From contig OY728147.1 of the NCBI GenBank assembly GCA_963277665.1, positions 1,260,269,424 through 1,260,333,423 of the forward strand: a stretch of DNA of 64,000 nucleotides. The letters are read 5' to 3'. Made by a program: the position numbers and the translations under genes. Shown piece after piece: positions 49,170 to 63,668 of this stretch. The stretch's first letter is position 1. The number at the start of each line of letters is the position of its first letter. The notes below the pieces were generated by a model. It did no database searches. It worked only from the letters and a program-made list of their open reading frames with translations, and had not been told where the DNA came from. The DNA comes from Viscum album (taxonomy: Eukaryota; Streptophyta; Magnoliopsida; Santalales; Viscaceae).

Positions 49170-52100
49170 TAGCATTGTGCCCGAGATGTACAATCCAAGG
49201 TCAGATGAATAAAACAATTTATTTAAACACTAGATTTGATGCAATGTGAGATTAAACAATCTTTATTTTATAACATTAATATAATTTAATATTAAAAATA
49301 ATAAATCATCTCACAATACCAAGAGCCTAAGGTTTAGTGTCTTTGATTACCAACTTTATAAATAACTTAGTATACAATACTTGTAAACATGTCTCCATTT
49401 TTAAACTGCACTAAATCCACATATATACACATACTAGGTTATAATTATCATTATATCATGGAGTAATAAAAAATAATAAAGGGGTAGGATTGAGTGATCA
49501 ACAATGTAGAAACTGATCAATATTTCATCAATGGTTATATCAAGGGAAAACATGTCAAGGGAGGAAATATCTTATTAAATGAACATAGAAAAATAAAAGT
49601 ATCTATCAGGAATGATAGAAAGTAATTTAAAATAAAATGAACAGACATATACTATAAATAATATTGATAAATGAAGTGATAATAATCAATATCAATGAAG
49701 TATAACAAAATCACATAACATTTGAACATTAAAATGTTATATTAGGAGAAACAAATTAAATAATATCTACTTGTTACTTCTATAAAAAATCAAATTATTT
49801 CATGCTTAATTACATGATGTGATATAAAAAATACCTAATTAATTATACGTTTTGATGGACCCTAAGCATATAAGGTTTTTATTAGACCCAAACTATCTCA
49901 GTGCTTTATCAGAACTAAACTGTCTCAAGGATTTATCAGACTAAAACCATGTCATAATGATAATAAATTAACATTATTTCTAGAAAAAACAATCTAATGT
50001 CATAAAATTAAGAACCCATGGAAATAAAATGGGTTTCCTATCATTTTTGAACTGTATCTCATAACATGAAATCAAAAGTAGATAGATTTATACAAAAAAT
50101 TTAATCACCTAGAAGGATCATTTTATAGTGGAATTTATAAGGTGATTCATAAAACATAACTCCATAGGATTTGTATTTTTTTTGTTAAAGATGAAAAAGG
50201 AATTGGAATGATTAAATGATAAAACAATTCAAAAAACAAGAAGAAATATTCATGTTTTAAATTCTTGAAAACTTATTTAAAATGATTTATTTTTACACCA
50301 AATACATTGAGATTCATAAAAAATTTAAAAAGTCCCCCTTGAAAACCAAAATAGGTTTCAAAAAATATAATTTTACAAATGATATATGTGTTCAAAAAAT
50401 TTCCTCAATAAGATATAAAAACAAAGAAAAATTATTTCTTAAAAACCAAAGATTTAAAAAACCAGTTTCGAAAAATAAAGTACTCATTTTAAAATAAAAC
50501 TCTTACTTTGAATAAACATTTCCTTTTATGTTTAAATAATTAAGATTTAATTTTTTAAAATCAATTTTAAATCATATAATAGAAGAATAATAAATATTAA
50601 TTTTCATATATTAAAAGTTGAAGTTAGGGGTTACATTAAAAATTAATGTTCCCCATATAGGAAGAAAAATTATCCGAAAAAAATTATTAGGGTGTATGAA
50701 ACCAATATTTTAAAATAGAAGCTTAATAAGAAGAAATATTACTCAATAATGGGAGTTAATTTAACAAAACCCCTAAAGCAGTGGTTTTTTTTTGAATAGA
50801 AGGCCATTTAAAGAAATAAATTGAAATAGATATTTAATATCCATGAATTAAAAATAATATGTAAAATAATTCAATAGCCGGCAATCAAACCATATCAAAT
50901 ATATCATGGTTTGTAATAAGAAAATATCTGACGGAATTAAATATTAGGAAAATTACTCCTAACCTTGTATTCTGGATTACTCGAACATACACTAACATTT
51001 AGTGTAATAAAAAACTATATTAATTAATTATTACATAATCTAATTAATATATTAAAATTTTCATAAATTTATTTTACAAATAATGTCTACATGTATATTA
51101 TTATGTTATTATTTATTTTTAATATAGGGTGTGAGAGATCCTGATTATCTTGAACTAGTTTTGATAGTAGTTTTTTTATTCATTATTCTCACAAATATCA
51201 TCAATATCAAATCATAAAAGGTATTGGATATTAATTTTCATGATATTTTATAAATTTATAGTTTCATTTTCATAATTTTTTAGTCATGGTTCTTGTATAG
51301 AAATTAGGGAAAAACATGTTTTAGTTTTCTTTAAAAAACAAATGATTATATGTTAATTAACGAGTTTAATATTAAGGTTTTCATTATAGAACCAAAATAA
51401 AATCATTAAATAATTATGTTTAAGAAATATACCTTTTATTAATTTATCATGGCCATTAATTATATTGTTTTATATCATTTTCAAGTAGGTTGTTAAACTG
51501 ACCTAAACACGAACATACCATAGTTAATGGATGATTAGGTTTATAGAAGTGTTCTTTTGGAATAATATCACTATTATATAAAAATAATGATATTATTTAT
51601 CTATTTATAAGTATTTGAATCATATTTGATGATATTTTAATAAATAATTAAAATATATATGAAAAAATTGATATTTTACTTTGTGGAGTCAGTATTCGGC
51701 ACACACACAAATACCGTTTATATTTTTCTTTGTGTAAAATGGGAAAGGTGGTTAATAGTTATTCTTATAGAATAATAAAATTTGTTTTGATTTTTTTAAT
51801 ATCAATATATAGTAATGTGAAAAAAATATTTGCTAAAGTATTATAGAAAATAATCCAAGTTAGGAATAGTTAGTACTGATGTTTACGACTTTTGTTTTCC
51901 TTTGGAGGAATCTATTAAAAAGAAGGGCTCAAGTTAAATTATTATGAACAGATGATAAAGGAAATGGTATATGTTTCTTGGGTAATTATATTGGGAATAT
52001 TTTCAAGAGGAAATAATAATTTGGTAGTGTTCTTAAATAGGTGGTGAGAGGCCCCTATTATAATGAGTGAGAATGTCATTTTTGTAAATATTTCAACTTA

Positions 52101-53380
52101 ATATAAAGAGAGAACATGTTTGACACGTAAATAAGAAAAAAATGGACAAAAATTGATTATATATATGTTTTGGTTTACTCCATCCTAAAAAATTCAACTA
52201 GAAACGGGTTTTTAAAATTTTATATTTTGACCTGTTTGGTTTACCCTTTATACCCTTTTTGGCTTTTACCATAGTAACTAGTTTTTACTTAGGTAATTCA
52301 TTTATATTACTAAAAATAAAATTTATAATGTTAAATATTTTGTAATTAATTATTTTAAATATGAAATAATTTTTATTAGGTAAAATTTCTATGTGTATTA
52401 TAAATTAATTTAATATTAGTTCTTTTAATGGGCAAAAAACCCGTTTTTTGAAAAAGTTTATTTTTAAGCCAAAAATTTAAGTGCAGAATAAAATTATCAA
52501 TTTATATTATTTATATGATATATATTGATTTATTTTAAAACAAATATAATTTATATGTCATTCAAATAAATCCAAATATAAATTTGTGAAAAAAATATTT
52601 AAAAAAAAGAAAAGACAAAAATAGTTTCTTTTATTAAGTAATATTAAGTAAGTAGTAAAGCTTAAGTTTTTTGAACTCATAATTATATTTTTAAAGGTAT
52701 GGTTTTATTAATTAATAAATATTTGATACTAATTATTTTTTATTAGTTTTTAAGTTATAACTACTTATTGATATAGTCATAAATGCTTTGATTTTATTAA
52801 GAAGTTAATTTTTCCCCATTCACTTAAAAATAATTTTTTAAAGAAGAATATATAAAATTCATGTTTTAATACTATTAAATTTGTTATTTATAAAATTATG
52901 TTAAAAATTTAAAATGTTAAATTATGAAATTTATAATTGGATTTTTTGATGAAAATTCACTATATAAAGGAAAACTACTTTTATTGAAAAATGAAATTTT
53001 TAGAGATTATGTTTTCCTAATATTATTTCATATAAATTTATAAATTAAGTTTTTTATATTATTCAAATATTTTAATATCATATATTATCATAAGAATAAT
53101 TTAAAAGTGGTTGATTTAATTTTTAACACTTTAATTAGTTATTTGAGAAAGAATAATATTTTTTAATATTAGGCCATAATAATTATTAATCATATAAAAA
53201 TATGAAATTCTCATATATTACTAAATTTTTATTTACTATAAGATTTATTTATCTTATAATTTATTTAAAATGTTCATCTAAAATGTCACATATTATTTTG
53301 GTTTGGCGCTTCCTGTGAAGAAAGCTATCAAACGAAGTATTTATTTAAAGAAATATATTCTTAAATCATAAAGTGTTACA
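49170..53380 (-). repeat. 3' LTR of the old minus-strand element
   Basis: The LTR begins (minus strand) TGTAACACTTTATG at 53380. It shares many phrases in order with 55082-59410, for example GAGGCCCCTATTATAATG against GAGGCCCCTTTAATAAT, ATTCATAAAACATAACTC in both, and TTGACTAAACTG-type flanks. The outer limit near 49170 is approximate because the end has decayed. Confidence 0.65.
49858..49955. repeat. ~27-bp minisatellite in the 3' LTR copy
   Basis: About four diverged units are built on GACCCAAACTATCTCAG then TGCTTTATCAG. The same array is at 55801-55907 in the partner LTR, so it predates this insertion. Confidence 0.6.
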
Positions 53381-53394
53381 TCCCCCTTAAATAA
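53381..53394 (-). other. Polypurine tract of the old element
   Basis: Minus-strand TTATTTAAGGGGGA lies immediately before TGTAACAC. It is adjacent to the 3' LTR as required. Confidence 0.7.
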
Positions 53395-55069
53395 GTTACA
53401 TACTGAAAAGTTTAATTATCACATACTAAAAAAATATATAAGGATAAAAAGGTAGTAATGACTCATGGTTTGACTTCTAACAAAATATCAACCTTACAAA
53501 CTGGAATAATACATCATTTTCCTCCAAATTTGGTTATTGTTAATGCTATTTTTTATGTAATCATTTTCTTTAAACATCCATCATATTTAAGAATAATAAT
53601 TACTATAATAGAATTAGTTTTACAAGAGATATCACAATCATCATTAAATTGATGGATTATCATAAGTTGGTTTGAAATGTGATTTCTGTATTTGTGTAAT
53701 TAGTATATTCTATATGTGAAGTTTGAAAATTCATTTCCAATATCACATCAAATTATTATAATGGAATGATAATAATAATTGCATTAATCATAATCCCACA
53801 TAGCTTAAATACGATGATTCATATTCCATGGATACAATAATGATAACAATGTGAATGTTTTATTTATAATTCAATACCTCATAATTAGTGGAACTTACAC
53901 CATATAAGAAATTTATAATTCTACAAAGAAGAATACCTTAAACCAGTAAGCCACAAATTTCCACTAAAATATTAGTATTTTCATATTATTTACATTGTTT
54001 TCTTGGTATTGGAGGTTTTTTATACCTATAATCCCTGTTAAAACATTGATTGGGGAATAAATGTTCACAATTTCCAATCTCTTTATATTTGGAGTGTTTA
54101 ATACTATATGGTGAATTATTTAGAACTCTAATACCTTTCATGGTATTATCCAATTTCTTTATCTCTCTTTGAAAATCATGATCTTAATGTAAAATCCATA
54201 TACATTTTAAACATTTAATTACACCTTTAAGACATTCCCATAGGTGTTTCTTTAAATATTATTATCATGTAGGAAGTTGAATCCTCTTTCCCTCATCATC
54301 TTCACCACATAATATTCTATAAAAATCCATATTTCTATTTTTCTTGTTTTTATGTGTTGATGGATTCATGATATTAATCATAACTCAGGATAGTTGGGTG
54401 ATAATAAACATAATATTTTCCAAACCACATTTTGTCGTACTTGGTAGCTTATTGGGATAGTCTCCACATTTTCTATGGCATCTATTCTTAACTATGTTCC
54501 TTTGGTATTCATCCATTACTAAAAATAATAGGGGATAATATCAAGTGTTGAAAAATTAACACTATAAGATAATAATTTTATGATGAAAAATTAATCTTGA
54601 AAATATTCAATATTGTCAGATTATAGTTCAGTTCAACCTAAATCTCTATTGGTTCAGTCTGGGTTTCTCAAGTTTTCCTTAACCAAGTTTCATAAAAAAT
54701 AATTCATTCATAATAGATTATAAATTTAATGTGATTAACCAACGAATATCAATTTGGAGTGTCTAGATAGTTATTTAATATTAGGCCCACTCAATGTGAA
54801 CTATATTGAAGATCAAGTTAGTGATGAACCAACCCTTTTCATTTTTATTACCCCAAGATCCATTTATGACACAATTGTAACCACCTTCCAGTATCCAGAT
54901 ATAGTTTCAATTTTTAGTAAAACTACACAATCTAAAATTTAATAAAACATTAGTTTATGAAAATATACATCAATATACCCCTTATACTTATCACTAGATT
55001 TTTTACAAAACTTATTTTATCCTATTCCTCAAAATTGCAACATTAATCCTAAAAAATCACTAATCCAAA
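53395..55069 (-). other. Interior of the old element, no coding sequence recognised
   Basis: About 1.7 kb of AT-rich sequence. Short frames (53458-53652 and 54754-54942, plus strand) run against the element's orientation and carry no known motif. There is no gag, reverse transcriptase or integrase signature on the minus strand. Confidence 0.55.
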
Positions 55070-55079
55070 CTTGGTACCA
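55063..55079 (-). other. Decayed primer binding site
   Basis: Minus-strand TGGTACCAAGTTTGGAT lies two bases after the LTR end. Compared with the initiator-Met site it keeps TGGTA-CA and G with later GG, so the assignment relies on position as much as identity. Confidence 0.45.
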
Positions 55080-55081
55080 AA

Positions 55082-58000
55082 TATAGCACCCCAAACCAAC
55101 AATCTGAAGTTAGGTGAAAAAAAAATCTTAAACACTTTATTCAAAATAATGTACGATAAAAATATAATTATTTTTAATGTTACTATAAGATAAATATTAA
55201 AACTTATAAATCAGCTCACAATCCCAAGAATGAAAGGTTTAATCTCATTAAGGACCAGCTATGTAAGAAACTTATTTTAAAATACTTTTGAAAAATTATC
55301 TATATTAGAACCTAACTAGTCCCACTTCAAGAAATCTCTTAGGTTATAACATTTATAATAAACTTGGGAAATAAAACATAACAATCGGGTAATCTTGAGC
55401 ACCCATTAAGGGAACACCTTATCAACATCTACTGAAGGTCTAAATTATTAGAAAACAAGAGTAGGGGTGAAATAACTTATTAAAAGAACATAGAACAATA
55501 AGAGTCGACTATAAATCATAATAGATGGGAATATAATCTCAAATAAACAAATATATACTATGGAATAAGTTTTTTTAAATCTAGTGAAAATAACCACGAA
55601 CCATGAACTACAAAAAAGAAACATAACATAATTATATTAAAACATCCTATTCTGTGAAAACCCGACCATTCCCACCATGAATATTGTGAATAAATATTTT
55701 TATTTCAACCCTCTATATCCATGAAAAGAATACCATTACATACCCCTTCATTATATTATGAGTTATAAATATTTATCCATTGCATTGGATGGATTTAAAG
55801 GACCCAAACCATCTCAAGGATAAAATAGACCCAAATTATCTCAGAGATTTATCATACCCAAACCATCTTAGGGATTTATCAAACCCAAATAATCTATGGG
55901 ATTCATTATAGACAATCTTTATTTAACAAAATCATAAATTAATGATAACTTATACAACTATTTGGAACATAAAAAACCAATCCACTATCAAAAAATTGAA
56001 TAACCGATGTAAATAAATTGGGTTTCATGTCATTTCAAAATGGAAACAAATTAAAGGAAATAAAAAGTAGACAAGATGATATAAAAAATTTAGTCTCATT
56101 AAATGTTTTTTTTCATAATTTCTTTTAGAATATAATTCATAAAACATAACTCTATAAGAGTTAAAAAAAAATTCTGTTAAATATTAAAATTGAAGGGAAA
56201 TGATTATCTGATAAATCACTTAGAAAGACAAGAAGAAGTTTCCCATTTTGAAATTATTTAATACTCTTTAATAATTTTAGAAAATAATTTGATTTTGATA
56301 AAATATTTTTAAAATTACTCATTTAAATAAAATTCTATAAAAAAATTTTATAAAACAAATATGTTTTTAAAAACATTCCTTAATGTTATATAAAAACTAG
56401 AAAGAATTATTTCTTAAATATAAATGCATTTAAAAATAGTTTTTTAACAATCAAGACTTCCATTTAAAATAAAAATTTTAAATTTTAAAAAATATATCAT
56501 TTTTTTCAATGTAATAAAGAGTTAAAATCATTTGGAAAATGATTTTGGAACCTACCATGTATGCTTTGTAAATATGAATCATTATATGGTGAGAGAAATC
56601 GTAAAAGAGTTTTCATATACATTTTTATAATACTCATAAAATATAAATTTATGAGTCACTTTAAAAAAGTAATTCATCCAAAAAATGAGGTAAATAATAA
56701 TGAAAAAAAATTATGGTGAAAGAAACTAATAATATAAGAATTATGTTCAAGATAAAACATTAAAAATCAACAAATGATGTTGAGTAAAAAAACTCCTAAA
56801 AATTCAGTATTTTTGTTTCAAAGGATATTTAAAGAAATAAAGTGATAAGAATTTTAAAAATACATGAATTATAATAATATGTTAAAATAAATTAATTATT
56901 TTGTAATCACATCATCTAAAATATATAACAATGCATAATGTAAAATATGATTAAAGAAATTAAAGTTGATACATGGAACCCCTTACATTATATTTATTCT
57001 TACTCGAACATGATATAACGTCCTATATAATAAAATAACTATCCTAATAAATTATTCCATAACCTTAATAATATCTATAAACATATATAATTATATTTTA
57101 ATATTATTCTCCATATGTATATTAGTTATTTATCAACTATTTTCTCTATCAAGTGTGAGTAATCATGATTTTTTTTAAACAGGTTTATTAGTATTTGTTT
57201 TATTATTCATTCTCCACCCAAAGTTAACAATACCTTGAAGATTCAAGGTATATATATATTTATTTTTCATGATATTTAATAGTGTTTTAATTTTATTCAA
57301 TTACTTGTGTCATCATGGTTCTTTTAGATGAAATTGGTGACAAACACATTTCACTGATCTTTAATAAACGAAAAATGGTATCTTAATTAAAAATCATGAA
57401 ATAAATGTTACCATTATAAGCAAATAATAATAATTATATGATTATTTGTATTATTATTAATAAAATATTAGGTTATCTTATTCATCCATGATATGACTCT
57501 GTGTCATTTTTCAAGAATGTCGTTAGACTGACCCAAAAATAAAGAAACCACAATTAATGCACGATTATGATAATAAAAGTGGTTTATTTAAGAATAATAT
57601 CATTATTAATGAAACATAATAATATTATTTAGATATTTAATGTTTTTTATTCTTATTTTATGTTATTTTAATAAATAAGAAAAAATAAAGAAGAAAAATG
57701 ATATAGCTTACTTTTTGGTGGTAGTCCACTCACACACAAAGTAATTTTTTTTTAATAGAAAAGGGGAAATGTGTTTAATATTTATTCTCTTAACTGAATA
57801 AAATATAGTATAAAAATAATAATTATTTCATTATATAGTAATAATAAAATTATATTTGGGAAAGTAAGATTGAAAATAAAATAATTTACAAAAACTTAGT
57901 ACTCAAGTTGAGGACTTGAGTTTTCCCCGAGAGGACTCCATAGAAATAGAGGTGTTGTGCTATATTATTGTAAAAAAAAATATAATTTAAGTGAAAGAGA

Positions 58001-59410
58001 ATTATTGGATAATTAAAATGGGTCAGTTTTAAGAGGAAAACTAATTTTCTTGAGTGGTATTGAAGGGGTAGTGAGAGGCCCCTTTAATAATTTCTAAGAA
58101 TGATATTTTTTTGTAAATATTTCAACTTAATATAAAGATATCACATATTTAAAACATAAATAATGATCCAAAATGTAAAATAATAACTTATATATATGTT
58201 TTTTCTATAAAAAATGAAAAAATAAATTATCATCTTGTTTTTAACATGTTTTTCCTTTTAGTTTTTTGGTTAACCCTTTATAACCATTTTGACTTTTTCC
58301 ACAATAACAAGTTTTTACCTAAGTAATTAATTTTGTTAGGAATAAAAATAAAATAGACCATATTATATAATTTAGAAATAATTATTAAAAATATGAAATA
58401 AATTTTATTAGATAGTATTTTTAATATAGGATAAATTAATTTTAGTATTAGAAAAAGTAACGCATAAAAAACCAATTTTTAGAAAAAAAATGTTTTATTA
58501 AGAATAAATTTAATTTACAGGAAACAATTATCAATATCCTTGATTTCAATGATATAAAATGGTTTTTTATATAATAAATAAAATTTATGTGGCTATCATG
58601 TCAATCCAAAACTAAATTTTTTAAAGATAAAATTTAATAAAATAAAATAGGAAAACAATCTTTTATAAAAATTATTTCATAATTTTTAAAAAATAGGTTT
58701 TATAAATTAAAAATAGTATTTATAAACATTATGATTTTATCCTTAAAAAATATTTTGTGATGTTGTTTTTTTTATTTTTTGAATTAACACTTACTTCTCT
58801 ATATATTCATAAACACTGCCATTTTAGTGAAAACTGTATTTTTCACTATTTATATAAAAATGTCTATTTTAGAAAAATATAAAAAACTTATCATAGGAAA
58901 ATATTGATATGTGTAATTAAAAAATTAAATTAAATTTTTTATATTTAAATTCTAAAAATTTAATTCTTTCATTTAGATGAAAATTCAATATAGACAGTAA
59001 AATTATTTTTATTGAAAAATAATTTTTTTAAATATTAAGTTTTATTAATATTATATCCTATAAATTTATAATTTAAATTATTTTAATATATTACTTTATA
59101 TATTTCAAAATTATATATTTTTATAATAATAATTTAAAATTGGTTGATTTAATTTATTAACATTTAAAATATTCATTTGAGTATGATTTTTTTAATATTA
59201 GCTCATTCTAATTATTTATCCTCTAAATATAAGAAGTTTTAGTTGATTAATATAATTTTATTAACTAGATGTTATATTTATATTATAAATTTTTAATAAT
59301 TTTCATCTAATATTCCATGAATCATTTTAGTTCAGTATTGCATGTGAAGAAAGTTATTGAACAAAGTATTTATTTATTGAAATATGTTAAATAAATATCA
59401 ATGTGTTATA
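55082..59410 (-). repeat. 5' LTR of the old minus-strand element
   Basis: Read on the minus strand it runs from TATAACACATTG (59410) to GGGGTGCTATA (55082), about 4.33 kb. It pairs in order with 49170-53380 and includes the 27-bp minisatellite at 55801-55907. Confidence 0.65.
55801..55907. repeat. ~27-bp minisatellite in the 5' LTR copy
   Basis: Four units read GACCCAAACCATCTCAAGGA, GACCCAAATTATCTCAGAGA, ACCCAAACCATCTTAGGGA and ACCCAAATAATCTATGGGA, separated by TTTATCA-type spacers. Confidence 0.7.
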
Positions 59411-62400
59411 GGTATTGAGCCAGTCGATTAGTACCGAGCACTGATAAATGAAAAAATCTTGAGGTCTGGTGTCTTAAAGAGGGAATGATTATATTTGGAA
59501 TGGATGATATTGGATCCTACCTCAAAATTATAGGAAACCATTTGAAAAGTGTTGGATTTTTTATAAGAATATGTGTGGGATCTACGCCAAGAGTTTTTTT
59601 ACAATATGGGGAGATTTTTGGATACCCGCAAATTTTTTGGAATTGTTGAAAAGGAGGTCAAGGTGATGTTTGGTTTTTTTGAGATATGAAACATGATTGT
59701 TATAAATGTTGTATTTTTTTAAATGAAATGAATAGGATAAAGTGTTGTGATGGAACTTGGAAAGGATACATAACGATTATATCATCGAAGGAAGCCATGT
59801 TATATCACCTCAAGAGTTTATGGACTAATCCACAAATTATTAAGCAATGTGAAATATATATCTAGAATAATATCAAATAAAACTTGAATTTAGAAAATAT
59901 TCTAAAAATTGGATAAGTACCCATGTAATGGATTGAACACATAAAATATTTTAGAAAAGTATATCATACATTAAATTATCTATAAGGAGATTTTACTTAA
60001 AAGAATTTAGGAGGTGTATGAAAATTTTTCATACTCATTTTCCTGATGTAAAGGATTGAGATACATATTTCCCTACATTTTTTTTCACATTCACGTGTTT
60101 TTTAATAGAGGAATTCACATATTTGATAACGATTCAAATAAGGGAATCTAAGGATGCACACAAATTTTGATACATGAGAGAGACCCACGTATCCGAATCC
60201 ATAAACGTATGAGAATTTTACTTCATAGGGGGTTTCACATAATAAAATGATACCAAAAACTTAGTGGGATTTATGTATTTTTATAGAGATGTGGTCATGT
60301 ATGTAAAAAAATTAGTTGATGGAGGAACCATTGAAAAGTGTTCGAAAACATCACAAAACATCAAATAGGATCCATAATCTAAGATAAAATTGAAGATTAT
60401 GTGGTTAATGAGATGGAGTGAATATATATAAATATATTCAAAATGTATTAGAGTGTTTCATTAAATAAATAAAGTAATAAATATTTTAAATAACTTTAAG
60501 TAATGAATCATTAAGAATATATCTTATTAATTCAAGATGTTATTTTGGAAATCCAATTATGATATGAGATTATTGATATGAAACATCAAGGTTTTCTATG
60601 TTACACAACAAGAATAAAGGGAGATAAAAATATGAAGGTGTTGCATCAAAAAGACATCCATGTGTTTTTAAATACACTTGTTTACTACCAGGTGAAAATT
60701 TAGAATGTATTAAAAAAAGGTGGTTCCGGTATGGTGTTTTATAATAATTCTTATTAGATTCTATTTTTAAAAAATAGAAAATAACATCATAATGAAATAA
60801 TTTTTCAAAATAACCACGAATGAAAAAATGGTGATCTTGAGGGGATTTCAATATATCATTTGTACCCATAGATAAGGAACATAAATAAAAAGAAAAAAGA
60901 GTTGAACTATCAATGAAACATATATGAGAAGAGGCTATGTGATTATTCATCGAGATATTTCAAGGAAGAAGAGGAGTTTGGAAGTACTGTGTGTTTGAAG
61001 AAAATGTTAATTTAGGTCATAGAATAATATAATCATAATCCTTCTTGATTATTTTTAATCTCTAAAAGAGAATATTATAATTATTTTTCAATAATTTAAT
61101 AAGAGAAGTTTTTTCAATGTAACCAGGTGAAGAAGACATTCCTGTTTAATTATAGAAATATAGAGAATAATCTTCATATATAGAGTTCAAAATAGGTCTA
61201 TAAAATAAATATTGAGAGTATATTATCATAGAAGCTACATACATTTAGGATTCATTTAAATAAAGTGATATCTTTAAAGATATCTATAAGTTTATAATCT
61301 ATGTGTTAGTCCTGTCCTAGAGCAGTGCAAATATGCGGAGAAAGGAGGAAATGTGCCTTGGGTTGTTGTGAGGAATCCCAGAACCTATAAAGGTATAAGC
61401 CTTGGGTGGTAGTAATATAACCCAAAACTTATAAGGGGTGTGAGGCGAGGTAAGAAGTGACTACATCTATGTAACCAAAACAGTAGTCATGTTATTGGTT
61501 AATTGGTCTATTGACACAATGATGACAACTTTCTAGTTAGAGTATCTCAGTGCTGGTGAACCATGTAAAATATTTTAGTCCTTACATGCATCATATCTCT
61601 ATATTTATAGGATATTTCAAGGAGCTTTAGGGTAAGTAGATCTGTTAAATATTTTTTCAATGGGTGTAAGAATAATATACTTAAAGGAAAATAAATAAAT
61701 AGGATAAAAGTTTTTTAATTGGATACACCCTAATTAACTACCATCTTAAGGTGCCTAAAGGGGACTGACCAATTAGTATCGAAGGGAATATTTCTAAATA
61801 TGTGTTCAACCATAGAGGTAAATTTAAAAGTTATTACAAAAAACAGACAATTACTATGACACCATGTTTTTATGGTTAAAATCTTTTAGATGTCGAAAAG
61901 GAGTTTCTAAAATTCTAGGAGGACTCTCATGGATTCCCTCAAGAAGTTATGTAGGAATGAATTTTTTTATTTAGTTATTATGGGATTATCTTTGAGAGAG
62001 ATCAAGGAAATAATGATATTAATGCCTTAGTCAAAAATGAATTAATGGATACTCTTGTATAAGTTTTGTTTAATATTATTTTTCATTGAAATATTTATAA
62101 ATATTGTTTTATTTTCATAGAGGATTCATTTGGTAAAGAATATAAGACTAATGAAATTTTTTTTAAAAGGAAAGAATAAGAAATAAAATGGGTGGTATCC
62201 TCATATATTGAGTTCCTCAACTTATGTAATATCTTTTAAATTCTTTATTAAATCTATTTATAACATTAATTTAGAGATGGAATGTTTAATATAATTTTGG
62301 ACTCTATCAAAGAGTTGAAAAAGAGATAAATTTATAGATAAGTGTCAAAAACTTTAAATTCCATATCTAGGAAGTGTTCATGAAACCACCAAGAAAAGGG

Positions 62401-63660
62401 GGATAAATTAGAGATTTTTAATGATGTGGATATTGATTTATTACAATATATATCCTTATAAAATAAATGGATTGAAGGAGATAAATTGTAATTGATCTTT
62501 GATATCAAGAAGATGAGTGAAAATATAAAAAGGTAAAAAGATTTAATGGAAGATATGTTCCAAGAAATCATGAAACAAATGGCCCCATAGAAGGATTTAT
62601 GGGTAAAAATTATTTCCCTAAATATTAAGCTTAAATAAATTAGGTAATACTATATATAATTTTGGTATAAATTTTAGAACATAGGTACCTAGATGAATGA
62701 AAAGGTTGATAAAATTAAGGAACTTTAGAAGAGGATGAGCACCTAAAATTAGAGGTTAAAGGTACCCCAAAAGGTAGTCTATAAATGTTCAAAAAATGTG
62801 AGTCCCATATATGAAATATATAAGTTAAATAATTCTGTAATATGAGAATAAACTGATGTTTTAAGGAAAATATTGAATAAATTTGGTCCAAAATAAGGTG
62901 GATCAAAAGTGCTACTTTTGTAGAATATTTTGGAACATTATAATAACATTTATTGGAGAAAAATGTACAAAAGTAACAAGACATATGTTACATCGACATT
63001 TCCATTAAAAAAAGGCCAAATTAGGTATGGTGTTTAAGGAAAGGGTCTTATATTTTTTAACTCCTATCATATGGAATGGGATTTTAGTTATAAGAATTTC
63101 TTGAGGAAAAAAATACACCATTACGAGACACTCATGTTTAGTGAAATAAAAGATAAGGGATTATTAAAAAATGATGCATGTTGAGAAGGTATATAGGTTT
63201 TATATAATTGGAATGAGACTCATTGATAATTTCCATAAGAAAAAAAATTATTCAACAAATAAAAAATATCATTTATGGACATAAAAATAATCTATATGTA
63301 AATTCCATGAGTTATACCATATGTGAGAAAGCTAAAATGACAATCATGGAATAATCCAATTTGGAATAATTATTATATGAATCTACTTTCCATCAAAAGG
63401 GATATACATGATTCACACCTATGTGGTGTCAAAATAAACACTTAAATGCACGAGATGAATCTTGATTGAATTATTCTATAATGGATAAAGAAAAAAGATG
63501 ATGAATGTATGAGAAAGGAATCAAAAGAAGAAAAAGTGAACAAGTGGGATTTATATCACATTAAAGAAGAATTCTATGAAAAGGATGAAGAATATCACCA
63601 TGGAGGGTGATCTATTAGAAATTTAAGTAGATGATGTAATGTAATTCCTCTCCCTAATGT
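59411..63660. other. Decayed, partly coding-like repeat sequence
   Basis: This is richer in purines on the plus strand than the preceding DNA. Scattered short coding-like pieces occur, for example a plus-strand run at about 63476-63610 giving KKDDECMRKESKEEK then NKWDLYHIKEEFYEKDEEY before a stop. Minus-strand frames at 60570-60950 and 62715-62984 are AT-driven and have no motif. It may be the worn-down interior of the element whose LTR seems to start at 63680. Confidence 0.35.
61355..61442 (+). repeat. Two tandem 44-bp units
   Basis: GCCTTGGGTTGTTGTGAGG then ACCTATAAAGG is followed 44 bp later by GCCTTGGGTGGTAGTAATA then AACTTATAAGG. This is a local duplication with no evident function. Confidence 0.6.
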
Positions 63661-63668
63661 TGAAAATT

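Larger units (their letters stand above)
49170..59410 (-). mobile_element. Old non-autonomous Ty3/gypsy-type LTR element with giant LTRs, minus strand
   Basis: Two collinear, diverged blocks of about 4.2 kb (49170-53380) and 4.3 kb (55082-59410) flank 1.7 kb of interior. Read on the minus strand, TTTAAGGGGGA is followed directly by TGTAACAC at 53380, a classical polypurine tract plus LTR start. At the other junction the LTR ends GGGGTGCTATA and is followed two bases later by TGGTACCAAG, a decayed initiator-Met primer site. The 5' LTR start has mutated to TATAACAC. The layout copies the younger element at 16981-27758, although the LTR bodies are not clearly alike. No target duplication can be established, and no gag-pol is recognised. 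Confidence 0.7.

Noticed and set aside
60570..60950. 126-codon minus-strand frame
   Set aside because: Although it is the longest such frame in the right part, it shows no domain or family resemblance and lies in visibly decayed repeat sequence.
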